From positions 248,001 through 312,000 of the forward strand of contig CBDBIG010000003.1 in NCBI GenBank assembly GCA_965205845.1: a stretch of DNA of 64,000 bases. Direction: 5' to 3'. Position 1 is the first letter of the stretch. Each line of letters starts with the position of its first letter. Of this stretch, positions 28,260-36,828 are shown piece by piece. Source of the DNA: CBDBIG01 sp965205845 [NCBI: bacterium]. GTDB lineage: Bacteria; SAR324. The notes below the pieces were generated by a model. That model did not search any database. It saw only the letters and a list, made by a program, of their open reading frames with translations, and had not been told where the DNA came from. The position numbers and the translations under genes are program-made.

Positions 28260-28736
28260 TCAAGCTTTCCCACTAAGGGCGTAGGACGAGCGCTTTTTAG
28301 CAAACTCACCTAGCCAGTCTTGGGGGCTGTCTTCCACGTATTCAATGGCAGCCGTTGGGCAGGCACGCGCACACGCTGGCTCGCCCGCGCACAGATCGCA
28401 TTTGGTGGCTTTTTTGCGTTCGGTATCCATAAAAATGGTGCCATAAGGGCAAGCAATCGTGCATAGTTTACAGCCCACGCAATGGTCTTCCAACACCACC
28501 TTAGCACCCGTTGGATGAATGGTGATGGCATCCACCGGGCAGGCCGTCATGCACCAGCCCTCGCTGCATTGCACACAGGTATAGGGAGCGTAACTGGTGT
28601 GTTTTTCCAGTGCTTCAACACGGATGACCGACTTAGACGGTTGAAACGTGCCACTTTGAGAAAAAGAACACGCCAGTTCGCAGCGCATACAACCCGTGCA
28701 GCGCTCTGGGTGAAATTTTAGCGTTTTTGTCGCCAT
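28260..28736 (-). CDS. Ferredoxin-like protein with four [4Fe-4S] clusters
   Basis: A 158-residue electron-transfer subunit with sixteen cluster cysteines in four groups: CTGCMRCELAC, CVQCSEGWCMTACP, CVGCKLCTIACP and CDLCAGEPACARACP. The arrangement is that of DmsB/HycB/AorA-type subunits. Start ATG 28736 lies ten bases after AGAGGAA. It probably accepts or donates electrons for the FAD oxidoreductase encoded 217 bases downstream. The catalytic partner of such ferredoxins, often a molybdenum or tungsten enzyme, is not in the window. The 22 bp repeat array starts 44 bases upstream of the start codon. Confidence 0.9.
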   Translation of the reverse strand: MATKTLKFHPERCTGCMRCELACSFSQSGTFQPSKSVIRVEALEKHTSYAPYTCVQCSEGWCMTACPVDAITIHPTGAKVVLEDHCVGCKLCTIACPYGTIFMDTERKKATKCDLCAGEPACARACPTAAIEYVEDSPQDWLGEFAKKRSSYALSGKA

Positions 28737-28780
28737 CTTGTTTTTATTCCTCTGGTATCGGTTTCCAACCATTTCAATTC

Positions 28781-29036
28781 GTTAAACGCTTTGCCACCTA
28801 TGTTTAAACGCTTTGCCACCTATGTTTAAACGCTTTGCCACCTATGTTTAAACGCTTTGCCACCTATGTTTAAACGCTTTGCCACCTATGTTTAAACGCT
28901 TTGCCACCTATGTTTAAACGCTTTGCCACCTATGTTTAAACGCTTTGCCACCTATGTTTAAACGCTTTGCCACCTATGTTTAAACGCTTTGCCACCTATG
29001 TTTAAACGCTTTGCCACCTATGTTTAAACGCTTTGC
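28781..29036. repeat. Tandem array, 22 bp period, about 11.6 copies
   Basis: A head-to-tail array of a 22-base unit containing GTTTAAAC, an eight-base palindrome, followed by GCTTTGCCACCTAT. Only the outer copies vary. There are no spacers, so it is not a CRISPR. It occupies the expected promoter region of the ferredoxin gene and therefore presents about eleven evenly spaced copies of a palindrome, roughly two helical turns apart. Confidence 0.97.
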
Positions 29037-29532
29037 TAACTCAGCCATGCAAGCTTATTTTTGACGGCCGCTTGAGCATGCCCCATTCCTATCCCTTCTA
29101 CCCCAGCAAAGTCAATGCCAAACACACAGCACACCCACCCATGCATGTTCATGGAGGGTTTTTTTGCTAAACCTTCTCTTGCTAAGACAAATGTGTGGTC
29201 GAGACATCCGCTGGCAGCGCACATGCCTATCCGTTTGCCTGCTGTATGCTTATTGCTTGATGCAGGCGAGCCACTTGTGGCACATTGGTTTAGCCGTGTA
29301 CGAGGGCAAAGGCAGCACGGGTGGGGGCCTCTCTCGGATAAAAATGATGCTATCCGCGAGGCTTGAAGTAGGGCGTAATCGCATGCGACGTACTCCATCC
29401 CTTTGGTTGTGCTCGCATCCCTAGTGCAAAATTTTCTGATACCTCAACAACGCCTTTTTCAAGCCCTTCCATGGCTGTGATAAGTGCGGATACGCTTTTT
29501 ATTTTCTTAACTTTAAGGACAAAAAAAATCAC
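29037..29532. other. Spacer between the 22 bp array and the DapA-like gene
   Basis: No supported gene. A terminator-like dyad (ACCCATG...CATGGAGGGT) is followed by seven T residues at about 29131-29167 on the forward strand, yet no forward gene ends there. The promoter of the DapA-like gene should be in the right part. Confidence 0.4.
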
Positions 29533-30462
29533 ATGCCTCAGGTTGCTTTTAGGGGAGTATTTCCCATTTTAGTTACCCCTTTTCTTCAAGATGAGGGCTT
29601 GGACCTTGAATCAATGGGGAAGGTGGTGCGCTTTATGCGTCAAGCGGGCATGGATGGCGTAACCATTTTGGGTGTATTGGGGGAGGCCAACCGCCTAACG
29701 GATGCAGAACGTGAGCAGGTGATCCGGACCACCATTGCCGCTGCCGATACGATGCCAGTGGTGGTGGGGACCAGCCATTTTGGCACAACAGCATGCGTTG
29801 CCCTTTGCCAAATGGCGCAAAATTTAGGTGCCGCGGCCGTGATGATAACCCCGCATCACGAACCGACACCCAGCGATGCCAAAGTCATGAAGCATTTCGA
29901 GACAATTGCGCAAAACATGAGTTTGCCCATTGTGCTCCAAGATCACCCCACCTCCAGCCGTGTTTTTATGCCCATTGAGTTGCTCGTGCATCTCGTCAAC
30001 GAAATCCCCAGCATTCAATGCATCAAAGAAGAGCACCCCCCCACCCCGCAAAAGGCAACCGCCTTGCTCAAGGCTCTCCCCAAAGAACGCGGCATTACCC
30101 TACTGCAAGGGTTGGGGGCCTTGTATGGTATGTTTGACCTTGAGGCGGGATGTCATGGTTTTATGACTGGGTTTGCCATACCAGAGGTTTTGAAAGCGAT
30201 GACCAACACCATGGTAGTGGGTAATCCCGAGGGTGCATGGGCTATTTTTAAGCAATACCTGCCACTGATTGTGTACGAACAACAGCCAGGGCTGGCCATT
30301 CGCAAAGAGATTTATCGCCTGCGCGGGCTCATTGAAAGCAACTGTGTGCGTGCACCAGGGGCTACCATCAACCCAAGCACCGCAGGCCAATTGCAGCAGT
30401 TGCTGCAGCGCGTACTCGGGAGTGTTGATTACACAAAGCCCATTGTTGTCACAACCCAATAA
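29533..30462 (+). CDS. DapA-family lyase (dihydrodipicolinate synthase superfamily)
   Basis: A 309-residue TIM-barrel class I lyase. The N-terminus GVFPILVTPFLQDEGLD and the Schiff-base lysine K165 in QCIKEEHPP are typical. The motif that normally reads Y-N-x-P, whose tyrosine relays protons, is QDHP here, with H138 in the tyrosine position. True dihydrodipicolinate synthase is therefore unlikely; a sugar-acid aldolase or dehydratase of the same superfamily is a better guess. It stands alone, AAGGAC 12 bases before the ATG. The acid sugar kinase and IlvD-like dehydratase elsewhere in the window fit a sugar-acid theme, but no operon links them. Confidence 0.75.
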   Translation: MPQVAFRGVFPILVTPFLQDEGLDLESMGKVVRFMRQAGMDGVTILGVLGEANRLTDAEREQVIRTTIAAADTMPVVVGTSHFGTTACVALCQMAQNLGAAAVMITPHHEPTPSDAKVMKHFETIAQNMSLPIVLQDHPTSSRVFMPIELLVHLVNEIPSIQCIKEEHPPTPQKATALLKALPKERGITLLQGLGALYGMFDLEAGCHGFMTGFAIPEVLKAMTNTMVVGNPEGAWAIFKQYLPLIVYEQQPGLAIRKEIYRLRGLIESNCVRAPGATINPSTAGQLQQLLQRVLGSVDYTKPIVVTTQ

Positions 30463-30528
30463 GCTTTTTTTTCTACGGTTTACGGTCAATCACCTTTGCT
30501 TGGGTTGACGAAATACACTATCTTTAAA

Positions 30529-30598
30529 AAAGGGCGGTCGCACACTTCAACATTCACAGCACTATTTTTGTTGTTATAGATATGGCTACCCGCCCTTT
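30529..30598. other. Inverted repeat between the DapA-like and YHS genes
   Basis: A perfect nine-base inverted repeat, AAAGGGCGG at 30529-30537 and CCGCCCTTT at 30590-30598, is separated by 52 bases. It could be a stem of a structured RNA or the end of the upstream transcript. No T tract follows. Confidence 0.5.
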
Positions 30599-30713
30599 GA
30601 TTCACCCTTCACCCCAAAACCTCACGACCGTACAATTTTAGTTTACCAAATACCAATGAAAAACAACCGTTTCCCGTATTTTTTGACTTTAAAGCAAAGG
30701 AGGTAACCAGACC

Positions 30714-31190
30714 ATGCACAATTTGCATTTTATCAAGCCTTTATACAAAACCTTAGCCCTGAGTTTTGCATTGCTCATTGGGGCTGCTTCCCACCTTGCT
30801 TGGGCTGTTGATCCCGTATTTCACACTGGGTCAGAACGCCTCGCCATTCGCGGTTACGACACCGTGGCGTACTTTACCCAAAAGGAGCCCGTTCAAGGCC
30901 ATCAGCGCTACCAAACCCAATGGCAAGGTGCCACTTGGCGCTTTGCCAGCCAAAAGAACCTCGACCTTTTTAAAAGCAGCCCCCAGCGCTATGCCCCACA
31001 GTACGGTGGTTATTGCGCGTATGCCGTTAGCAAGGGGGCAACGGCAAGCATTCAGCCCGATGCCTGGAGCGTTGTGAATGATAAACTCTATCTCAACTAT
31101 GGCATCGCGGTGCGTGCGCTTTGGAAGCGAGACACCAAAGGCAATATTCAAAAAGCCGATCAGCATTGGCCCCGCATTTTAAAACGCTAG
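30714..31190 (+). CDS. Secreted YHS-domain protein, copy 1
   Basis: A 158-residue exported protein: signal peptide to about residue 31 (FALLIGAASHLAWA), then the YHS-like domain with GYDTVAYFTQKEPVQGH, WRFASQKNLDLFKSSP and YAPQYGGYCAYAVSKG. YHS domains are often linked to metal or haem handling; the cysteine in GGYCAY is conserved in this periplasmic group. The biochemical role is unknown. AAAGGAGGT lies ten bases before the ATG. The central 224 bases are identical to those of the next gene, whereas the signal peptide and C-terminal 50 residues differ. Confidence 0.85.
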   Translation: MHNLHFIKPLYKTLALSFALLIGAASHLAWAVDPVFHTGSERLAIRGYDTVAYFTQKEPVQGHQRYQTQWQGATWRFASQKNLDLFKSSPQRYAPQYGGYCAYAVSKGATASIQPDAWSVVNDKLYLNYGIAVRALWKRDTKGNIQKADQHWPRILKR

Positions 31191-31248
31191 TCGCTGCATT
31201 ATTCCAGCACGTGCAACCCATATTTTCTTGCTAAGGAGTTTGTATTCC

Positions 31249-31716
31249 ATGATGCGCTATCCACGCTTTTTGCTTCGTACGAGGAGCCTATGCCTTTTGA
31301 TGCTGGCGTTGTTGTCCGCCAAAGCTTGGGCTGCTGATCCCGTATTTCACACTGGGTCAGAACGCCTCGCCATTCGCGGTTACGACACCGTGGCGTACTT
31401 TACCCAAAAGGAGCCCGTTCAAGGCCATCAGCGCTACCAAACCCAATGGCAAGGTGCCACTTGGCGCTTTGCCAGCCAAAAGAACCTCGACCTTTTTAAA
31501 AGCAGCCCCCAGCGCTATGCCCCACAGTACGGTGGTTATTGCGCGTATGCCGTTAGCAAAAATTATACAGCAAGCACCCAGCCCGAGGCTTGGAGTATTG
31601 TGGATGGTAAACTCTACCTTAACTTTAGCCTTGGAGTGCGTGACCTTTGGTCGCAAAACACGGCTGGGCATATTGCCTCAGCCAATAACCATTGGCCCCG
31701 TGTGTTAAAGCAGTAA
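31249..31716 (+). CDS. Secreted YHS-domain protein, copy 2
   Basis: A 155-residue paralogue of the preceding gene, 58 bases downstream. The signal peptide is different (RSLCLLMLALLSAKAWA), the YHS core is the same at DNA level, and the C-terminal part diverges (SKNYTASTQPEAWSIVDGKL versus SKGATASIQPDAWSVVNDKL). AAGGAG lies ten bases before the ATG at 31249. Both copies end in a basic or polar residue after HWPR-x-L-K. Expression as a pair is likely. Retention of two complete copies with intact signals suggests both are used. Confidence 0.85.
   Translation: MMRYPRFLLRTRSLCLLMLALLSAKAWAADPVFHTGSERLAIRGYDTVAYFTQKEPVQGHQRYQTQWQGATWRFASQKNLDLFKSSPQRYAPQYGGYCAYAVSKNYTASTQPEAWSIVDGKLYLNFSLGVRDLWSQNTAGHIASANNHWPRVLKQ
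31336..31559. repeat. 224 bp block identical to 30810-31033
   Basis: The offset is a constant 526 bases. Identity is complete from GATCCCGTATTT through GCCGTTAGCAA and breaks off sharply on both sides. The flanks of the two genes are clearly diverged, so this is not simply a recent whole-gene duplication. Confidence 0.97.
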
Positions 31717-31739
31717 CACCGCTTAGTAAGGCGGTTCCC

Positions 31740-32345
31740 ATGGCCAAGCTCTATGCCATTGCTGGTACGCCCAAACAAGCTCGCTTCTATTTGGAGGCGG
31801 GCGTGCCCTATTTGCAACTGCGCTTTAAGCCACAACCCCTGCAACCCCACATCGCAACGATTCGCGATTGGACAAGCCGCCACTCCAAAACGAAGATTAT
31901 TATCAACGACTGCCTAAATGCAGCACTCCAAGCCCAGGTATGGGGTGTGCATTTGGGGCAGGAAGACCTTTTACGCTATCCGCAAACACACATTTTGAAC
32001 AGTGGCTTGCGCGTAGGGATTTCCACCCACAACAAGCAAGAAATCGAAGCAGCCGTGCCGCTGCGCCCCGCATTGCTGGGGTTTGGGCCTATTTACGCCA
32101 CCCAAACCAAACACATTAAACACCTGCCCCAAGGCGTTGCACGCTTACAGCAGCAAGTAAACAAAACTTCGCAGCCTCTTGCTGCCATTGGTGGAATCGA
32201 TGAGCGCACGATGGAGCAGGTCGCTCGAACGGGCGTCAATTTTGTGGCCATTATTAGCGCATTAACCCGCCTAACCCAAATCAGCCAAATACAAGACTGG
32301 ATGTCACGCTTGGCACAATACCCGGCTCGCCATCCGTTTCCATAA
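31740..32345 (+). CDS. thiE: Thiamine-phosphate synthase
   Basis: A 201-residue TIM-barrel protein joining the pyrimidine and thiazole phosphates in thiamine synthesis. Family blocks are IIINDCLNAALQAQVWGVHLGQEDL, split here as IINDCLNAA and GVHLGQED, then GISTHNKQEIEAA and FGPIYATQTK. It is slightly shorter than E. coli ThiE (211). The ATG at 31740 follows AAGG by eight bases; the longer open frame overlaps the YHS gene and is less likely. It lies 23 bases after the YHS pair. No TPP riboswitch and no other thi genes are visible. Confidence 0.88.
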   Translation: MAKLYAIAGTPKQARFYLEAGVPYLQLRFKPQPLQPHIATIRDWTSRHSKTKIIINDCLNAALQAQVWGVHLGQEDLLRYPQTHILNSGLRVGISTHNKQEIEAAVPLRPALLGFGPIYATQTKHIKHLPQGVARLQQQVNKTSQPLAAIGGIDERTMEQVARTGVNFVAIISALTRLTQISQIQDWMSRLAQYPARHPFP

Positions 32346-32799
32346 AGAACCCATTGCCGTGTTACGCCTACCTATACCATTGCAGGGTTTTCGCGTGCGC
32401 ATGTTCGATGGTCCGTGGTTGAAAAGGCACAAGTGTGTCGTTTACACCACATTATTTCCCCCTACAGTAGAAAAATTGCCACGCTTGTGCCCATAAGGCG
32501 TATTTGAGAGACCTGGTGCTGTGTTGACCCTCCTTCCATAATTTTAAGTAATAAATTTACTTTTTTAAATATATACTTATATATCAGCACACTGCCTTAT
32601 TTTTTTATTTTTATTTTTTATTTTCCCATTGTTTGGTCAGGTTTTTGAAGTAAGGAGGGCTAAAGGGCGGTAAGCAGACATGGAGTGTTCTCATAAAACT
32701 TTATTATGATACCTGCCACTGCTCTTTGTATTCACCTGGATGCACAGCGATACAAGGGATTTTGTCTGCAAAAACCAAACTCAAAGCCAATTGGGAGAG
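32346..32799. other. AT-rich spacer
   Basis: No gene. Bases 32520-32645 are unusually AT-rich for this window, with runs of T and a TAAGTAATAAATTTACTT near-palindrome at about 32546-32563. It may hold the promoter of the small gene that follows. Confidence 0.4.
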
Positions 32800-33006
32800 A
32801 TGATAATGATAACCAAATCTCAAAAAGCAAACACTGCTAACAAGCAAGTAACGCATCAAGAAATTGCCATTGCCTTAGCGCGGTTTCATGTTTCTGGTGG
32901 TCTCATTGAGAAGCTACCCACGCAAAATGTGGTGCTGCAGATGATGGTTGGCGAAGAAAAACACAATATTTACGAACCCATTTCTGCATTCGCAGCCTTA
33001 GGTTAG
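32800..33006 (+). CDS. Small uncharacterised protein
   Basis: A 68-residue frame with ATG at 32800 right behind GGGAGAG. The product has a helical middle, THQEIAIALARFHVSGGLIEKLPTQ, followed by a more variable end with EKHNIYEPISAF. Short proteins with an ALARF-x-x-x-GGLI-x-x-LP core occur in other proteobacteria as uncharacterised genes, as far as I recall; I cannot name the family. The frame is also open further left to 32740. A decayed methylase gene follows on the other strand. Confidence 0.5.
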   Translation: MIMITKSQKANTANKQVTHQEIAIALARFHVSGGLIEKLPTQNVVLQMMVGEEKHNIYEPISAFAALG

Positions 33007-33429
33007 GGCGTTCGGTGCCTTGCTCATGGACAAACCCATGTGAGGGTTTATTTTTAGCACCCATTGCTGCCTTTTCACCTGGGCCTGGGTTGCACTGGCC
33101 TGGGTGATATTTTTGGATGCTTACGAAATGTAATAGTTTTTGCGGTGCATCAAAAAGAGCCGCCTTTTTGCTTTCTGAAACCATCAGTTTTTAAGAACCA
33201 TTTGCGTCCTTGCAGCATACAAACCAATGGCTGGATGCAAACAGGCAATGTAAAAAGGTTTCCGGCGGATCTGCATAGGTCCACTTGACAATAACAGCAT
33301 TCGCCGGTAAGTGCTTTTCTCCTCTTTTTTCGCTTGATGCAAAGTGTCGCCGGTCACATCATTTTGTGTTGACCGTTCGCCTTGTTGTTGGTGATTGCCT
33401 CTTGCTGATTTGCCTGTTTAAGGTGAAGA

Positions 33430-33770
33430 CTTTAAAACGGCTGTCAAGCCAATTCTGCCACGCTTTTGTGGTGAGTGGCCGTGGATGCGCCGATGATGTA
33501 GCCGGGGGTATTGACCTCTTGGCCATCAAAATATAGGTGATATCTGGCGCATTTTGCGGGGTATTATGAATACCGAGCAAAAAATGGCCCTTTAAGCCAG
33601 CCAATCTGCCTGCCAATGTAGCAAAATCATCTCGACAAAAATGCCCTTGCCATCGTCATTTTCGTGCCCACGGTAGGGTAGGTCTATGTCAAAGGCGGTT
33701 TTTTTGCGTCGTTAGCACGTAGACCACACCCAAACGGTCCCTATGAGACTCTACAAGCCCAAGGAGGACA
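33430..33770 (-). pseudogene. Decayed DNA adenine methylase (Dam/D12 class)
   Basis: Reading the reverse strand across several frameshifts gives the order of a D12-class methylase C-terminal part. First comes RLGVVYVLTTQK, then DIDLPYRGHENDDGKGIF in place of the usual DPPY-x-G-x-ENDYGK block. LAGLKGHFLLGIHNTP and finally VNTPGYIIGASTATHHKSVAEL follow. The N-terminal half is absent, replaced at the right by a different gene. The catalytic DPPY is altered to DLPY and at least two frameshifts break the frame, so it is not functional. Boundaries are approximate. Confidence 0.75.
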
Positions 33771-33777
33771 CGCTTGT

Positions 33778-34527
33778 TTACACGCCTTGAAGTGGGTGGG
33801 CTAACAACAGCGGTGCTTTAGCCAATTGTTTAAACGTGTTTGGGTTGGTGGCGATGAGTACAAAACCTTGCGAATGATTGGGAGAATTGAGCTTTTCAGC
33901 AAAAGGATAGTCGCGATAAGCACTGGGGAAATATACCTGGTCTATCTGATGCGATGTCAACACAGAGTGGATGTAATCCAATTCCAACACCCCCTTATCG
34001 CCATAGTCATCGTAGTGAAAATGGATGTCATGCGGCACGCGAAAGTCATCAATCATGATGATCGCATTCTCCCACTTTAAGCATATTTCCAATTCTTCCA
34101 AAATGGGCAAATGCGCGAGCCAATGGGAGTCTAAATACACCAAGACCGATTGCTGAGCGCATTCCTCTTGAAGCGCTTGTAACAAGCCCACACTGTGGGT
34201 GTGCCTCAAGTGGATGTTTTGATATCCCTGCAATCGCTTTTTGGCATAGCCAAAGTAAATGCGGTTGATTTCGGCGGAGTACACAGGCTTGCCCTTGGCA
34301 AGTTCTGCAAAAAATGCGGTACTATGCCCTAAAAAAGTACCCGTTTCAATCATACAATCAAATGTCAATTGCGCATTTAACCAACGCAGCAGCACGCACC
34401 TTTGTTCAATGCTATTCAGTGGTAGCGGTTGACGCTTTATTGTACGCCTTGCCCTCAAAACAGAACTCACTATAGCCCCCAAAGTGAGCTTTTGTGGTGC
34501 CATGGATGCCCTCATCTCTCTCAACAT
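33778..34527 (-). CDS. Putative class I SAM-dependent methyltransferase
   Basis: A 249-residue protein with a Rossmann-type pattern: MIETGTFLGHSTAFFAELA is the likely SAM-binding strand and loop, PVYSAEINRIYFGYAKKRL the acidic strand-2 end, and VLVYLDSHW with AIIMIDDFRVP later strands. This resembles methyltransferases acting on small molecules or sugars (the Methyltransf_24-like group). Substrate unknown. The start is uncertain; ATG 34503 (MAPQKLTLG) would be eight residues shorter. Immediately downstream lies the decayed adenine methylase, so the two junctions may reflect a replacement at this locus. Confidence 0.6.
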   Translation of the reverse strand: MLREMRASMAPQKLTLGAIVSSVLRARRTIKRQPLPLNSIEQRCVLLRWLNAQLTFDCMIETGTFLGHSTAFFAELAKGKPVYSAEINRIYFGYAKKRLQGYQNIHLRHTHSVGLLQALQEECAQQSVLVYLDSHWLAHLPILEELEICLKWENAIIMIDDFRVPHDIHFHYDDYGDKGVLELDYIHSVLTSHQIDQVYFPSAYRDYPFAEKLNSPNHSQGFVLIATNPNTFKQLAKAPLLLAHPLQGV

Positions 34528-34880
34528 TTTAATCTTTTTTCATTTTTTTGATTGCTTAAACTTAAAGCCCCGCGCTTGGATGGCAGGCGTTGTTGATAGC
34601 AACTCAAACCGACGTACACCTCATGATGCTTCAATGCAAGCATTATTGATAGCGTGTTAGCGCCATGTACCCCCCTGCCCGCTTATGATGCTTGCAAAAT
34701 TTTAAATGGCGATGGGAAAACGTATAGCACCCCAGTAGCAAGGCATACTTTTGTGCGTGAGGATTCGTTGGTTTAACTTGACTCCAGAGCGGTTTTTATG
34801 GCACCTACAGCAGCACATATTTCGACCTATACCTTAGCGCAGGTTCTAAAGACTAACCCATAGGAGCATAGAATAATAGG
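34528..34880. other. Divergent promoter region
   Basis: This spacer of 353 bases separates two divergent genes. No gene is seen. TTGACT near 34777 could be a -35 box for the dehydratase but no convincing -10 box follows. AGGAG at 34862 lies 14 bases before the dehydratase start. Confidence 0.35.
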
Positions 34881-36608
34881 ATGTCCACCGCAAAAGTGCG
34901 CCGCAGCCCCGCTTGGTGGGGAGCAATGGATCGTGATGGTTTTATTCATCGCTCTTGGATGAAAAACCAAGGCTTGCCAGACGATCTGTTTGAAGGACGA
35001 CCTGTGATTGGGATTTGCAATTCGTGGTCAGAACTAACCCCCTGCAACGCCCATTTAAGGCGTTTGGCCGAATGGGTGAAGCGCGGGGTGTGGGAAGCAG
35101 GTGGCTTTCCTTTGGAATTTCCCACCATGTCTTTGGGTGAGCCCTTAATGCGCCCCACCACCATGCTGTTTCGCAATTTGATGAGCATGGATGTGGAAGA
35201 GAGTTTGCGTGCTAACCCGTTGGATGGTGTGGTGCTGCTGTGTGGTTGTGACAAAACCACCCCCGCCCAACTAATGGGGGCGGCCAGCGTCAACTTGCCC
35301 ACCATTTTGCTCACGGGGGGTCCCATGCTCAATGGGCGTTTTAAGGGCCAGCAAATGGGTTCTGGCACCGATGCTTGGCGCCTAAGTGAGGAGGTGCGGG
35401 CGGGGAAACTGTCCCTCGATGCGTTTCTCTCTGCAGAAGCGGGTAATTCACGGAGTCAAGGGCATTGTAACACCATGGGTACGGCCTCCACCATGGCTTC
35501 GATGGCGGAGGCGTTGGGTGTCAGCCTCACGGGTGCTGCGGCGATTCCTGGTGCCGATTCACGCCGTTTTACCTATGCTCACTTAACGGGGCGGCGCATT
35601 GTGGACATGGTGCACGAAAAACTTAGCCTAAACAAAATCCTGACCCGCGATGCCTTTCAAAATGCCATTTGCACCAATGCCGCCATTGGGGGATCCACCA
35701 ATGCAGTCGTCCATTTGCTGGCCTTAGCGGGACGCATTGGGGTTGACCTTGCCCTTGAAGATTTTGATCGTTGGGGTTCTGATCTCCCTTTGTTGTGCAA
35801 CCTGCAACCTTCGGGTGAGCATTTAATGGAGGATTTTTATTACGCCGGTGGACTGCCTGTGGTAATGAAGGAAATCTCAAGCAAATTGGTGGGCACAGCC
35901 ATGACGGTTACGGGCAAGCAGATGGCCGAGAATATTGCCAGTGCTGAATGCTACAATCGTGACGTCATTTACTCCAGCAACAAGCCACTCCAAAATGCGG
36001 CAGGCATTGCGGTGTTGCGTGGCAATTTGGCCCCACAAGGTGCCGTGATTAAACCCAGTGCGGCAACCCAATCGTTGCTAACCCACAAGGGGCGTGCGGT
36101 GGTGTTTGAGAGCATTGAAGATTTTAAAGCGCGCGTGGATGACCCCAATTTGGATGTCGATCCCAGCTGTGTTTTGGTGCTCAAAGGGGCTGGTCCCAAG
36201 GGCTATCCCGGAATGGCTGAGGTGGGCAATTTGCCCTTACCCGCCAAAATTTTAAAACAAGGGGTAACGGATATGGTGCGCGTTTCCGATGCCCGCATGA
36301 GCGGGACGGCTTACGGTACGGTAGTGCTACACACAGCCCCCGAGGCCGCCGTGGGTGGCCCATTGGGATTGGTTCGCAATAACGACGTGATAGTGCTTGA
36401 TGTGCCAAACCGGAAACTGCAACTTGAGGTAGACGATGGAGAGTTAGCCGAGCGCAGATTGGCTTGGAAAGCCCCTGAACGACCCGCCGTACAGCAGCGT
36501 GGCTATGCACGGTTGTACGTCGACCATGTGCTTCAAGCTGATGCGGGAGTCGACTTTGACTTTTTAGTGGGTAACTCTGGCGCCGAGATTCCCCGGGAAA
36601 ATCATTAG
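34881..36608 (+). CDS. IlvD/Edd-family sugar-acid dehydratase
   Basis: A 575-residue Fe-S dehydratase. Three cysteines align with the cluster ligands of L-arabinonate dehydratase: C55 in ELTPCNAH, C122 in CGCDKTTP and C195 in GHCNTMGTAST. The active-site block IGGSTNAVVHLLA and the C-terminal DARMSGTAYGTVVLH are intact. The N-terminus PAWWGAMDRDGFIHRSWMKN is characteristic of the sugar-acid branch (arabinonate, xylonate and related) rather than of valine-pathway IlvD. It removes water from an aldonic acid to give a 2-keto-3-deoxy acid, which a DapA-family aldolase or dehydratase could process next. Such a gene exists at 29.5 kb but is not adjacent. Confidence 0.87.
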   Translation: MSTAKVRRSPAWWGAMDRDGFIHRSWMKNQGLPDDLFEGRPVIGICNSWSELTPCNAHLRRLAEWVKRGVWEAGGFPLEFPTMSLGEPLMRPTTMLFRNLMSMDVEESLRANPLDGVVLLCGCDKTTPAQLMGAASVNLPTILLTGGPMLNGRFKGQQMGSGTDAWRLSEEVRAGKLSLDAFLSAEAGNSRSQGHCNTMGTASTMASMAEALGVSLTGAAAIPGADSRRFTYAHLTGRRIVDMVHEKLSLNKILTRDAFQNAICTNAAIGGSTNAVVHLLALAGRIGVDLALEDFDRWGSDLPLLCNLQPSGEHLMEDFYYAGGLPVVMKEISSKLVGTAMTVTGKQMAENIASAECYNRDVIYSSNKPLQNAAGIAVLRGNLAPQGAVIKPSAATQSLLTHKGRAVVFESIEDFKARVDDPNLDVDPSCVLVLKGAGPKGYPGMAEVGNLPLPAKILKQGVTDMVRVSDARMSGTAYGTVVLHTAPEAAVGGPLGLVRNNDVIVLDVPNRKLQLEVDDGELAERRLAWKAPERPAVQQRGYARLYVDHVLQADAGVDFDFLVGNSGAEIPRENH

Positions 36609-36828
36609 AGATTCGTGTGCGAATGCCAAAAGACGGATCATACCACACCTGTTTCATCCTGTAAATCTCACCGTTGGGCGATGCAGTCTTTAAAAACCAA
36701 TTTTGCCCATCTCATTGAGATAAGGGATGGGTTTCGCCGTTTCACCGCTGAAATCACTACCGTGAGCAGTGCAGTCTTTAAAACCCTACATTTGCTATCC
36801 GTGATTAAGACTAAGGAGTGTTCTAAAA

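Noticed and set aside
28781-29036. CRISPR array
   Set aside because: Units are 22 bp, contiguous and without spacers, and no cas genes are present; it is a simple tandem repeat.
31692-31740. TPP riboswitch before thiE
   Set aside because: The gap to the YHS gene is far too short and none of the conserved TPP aptamer bases are seen.
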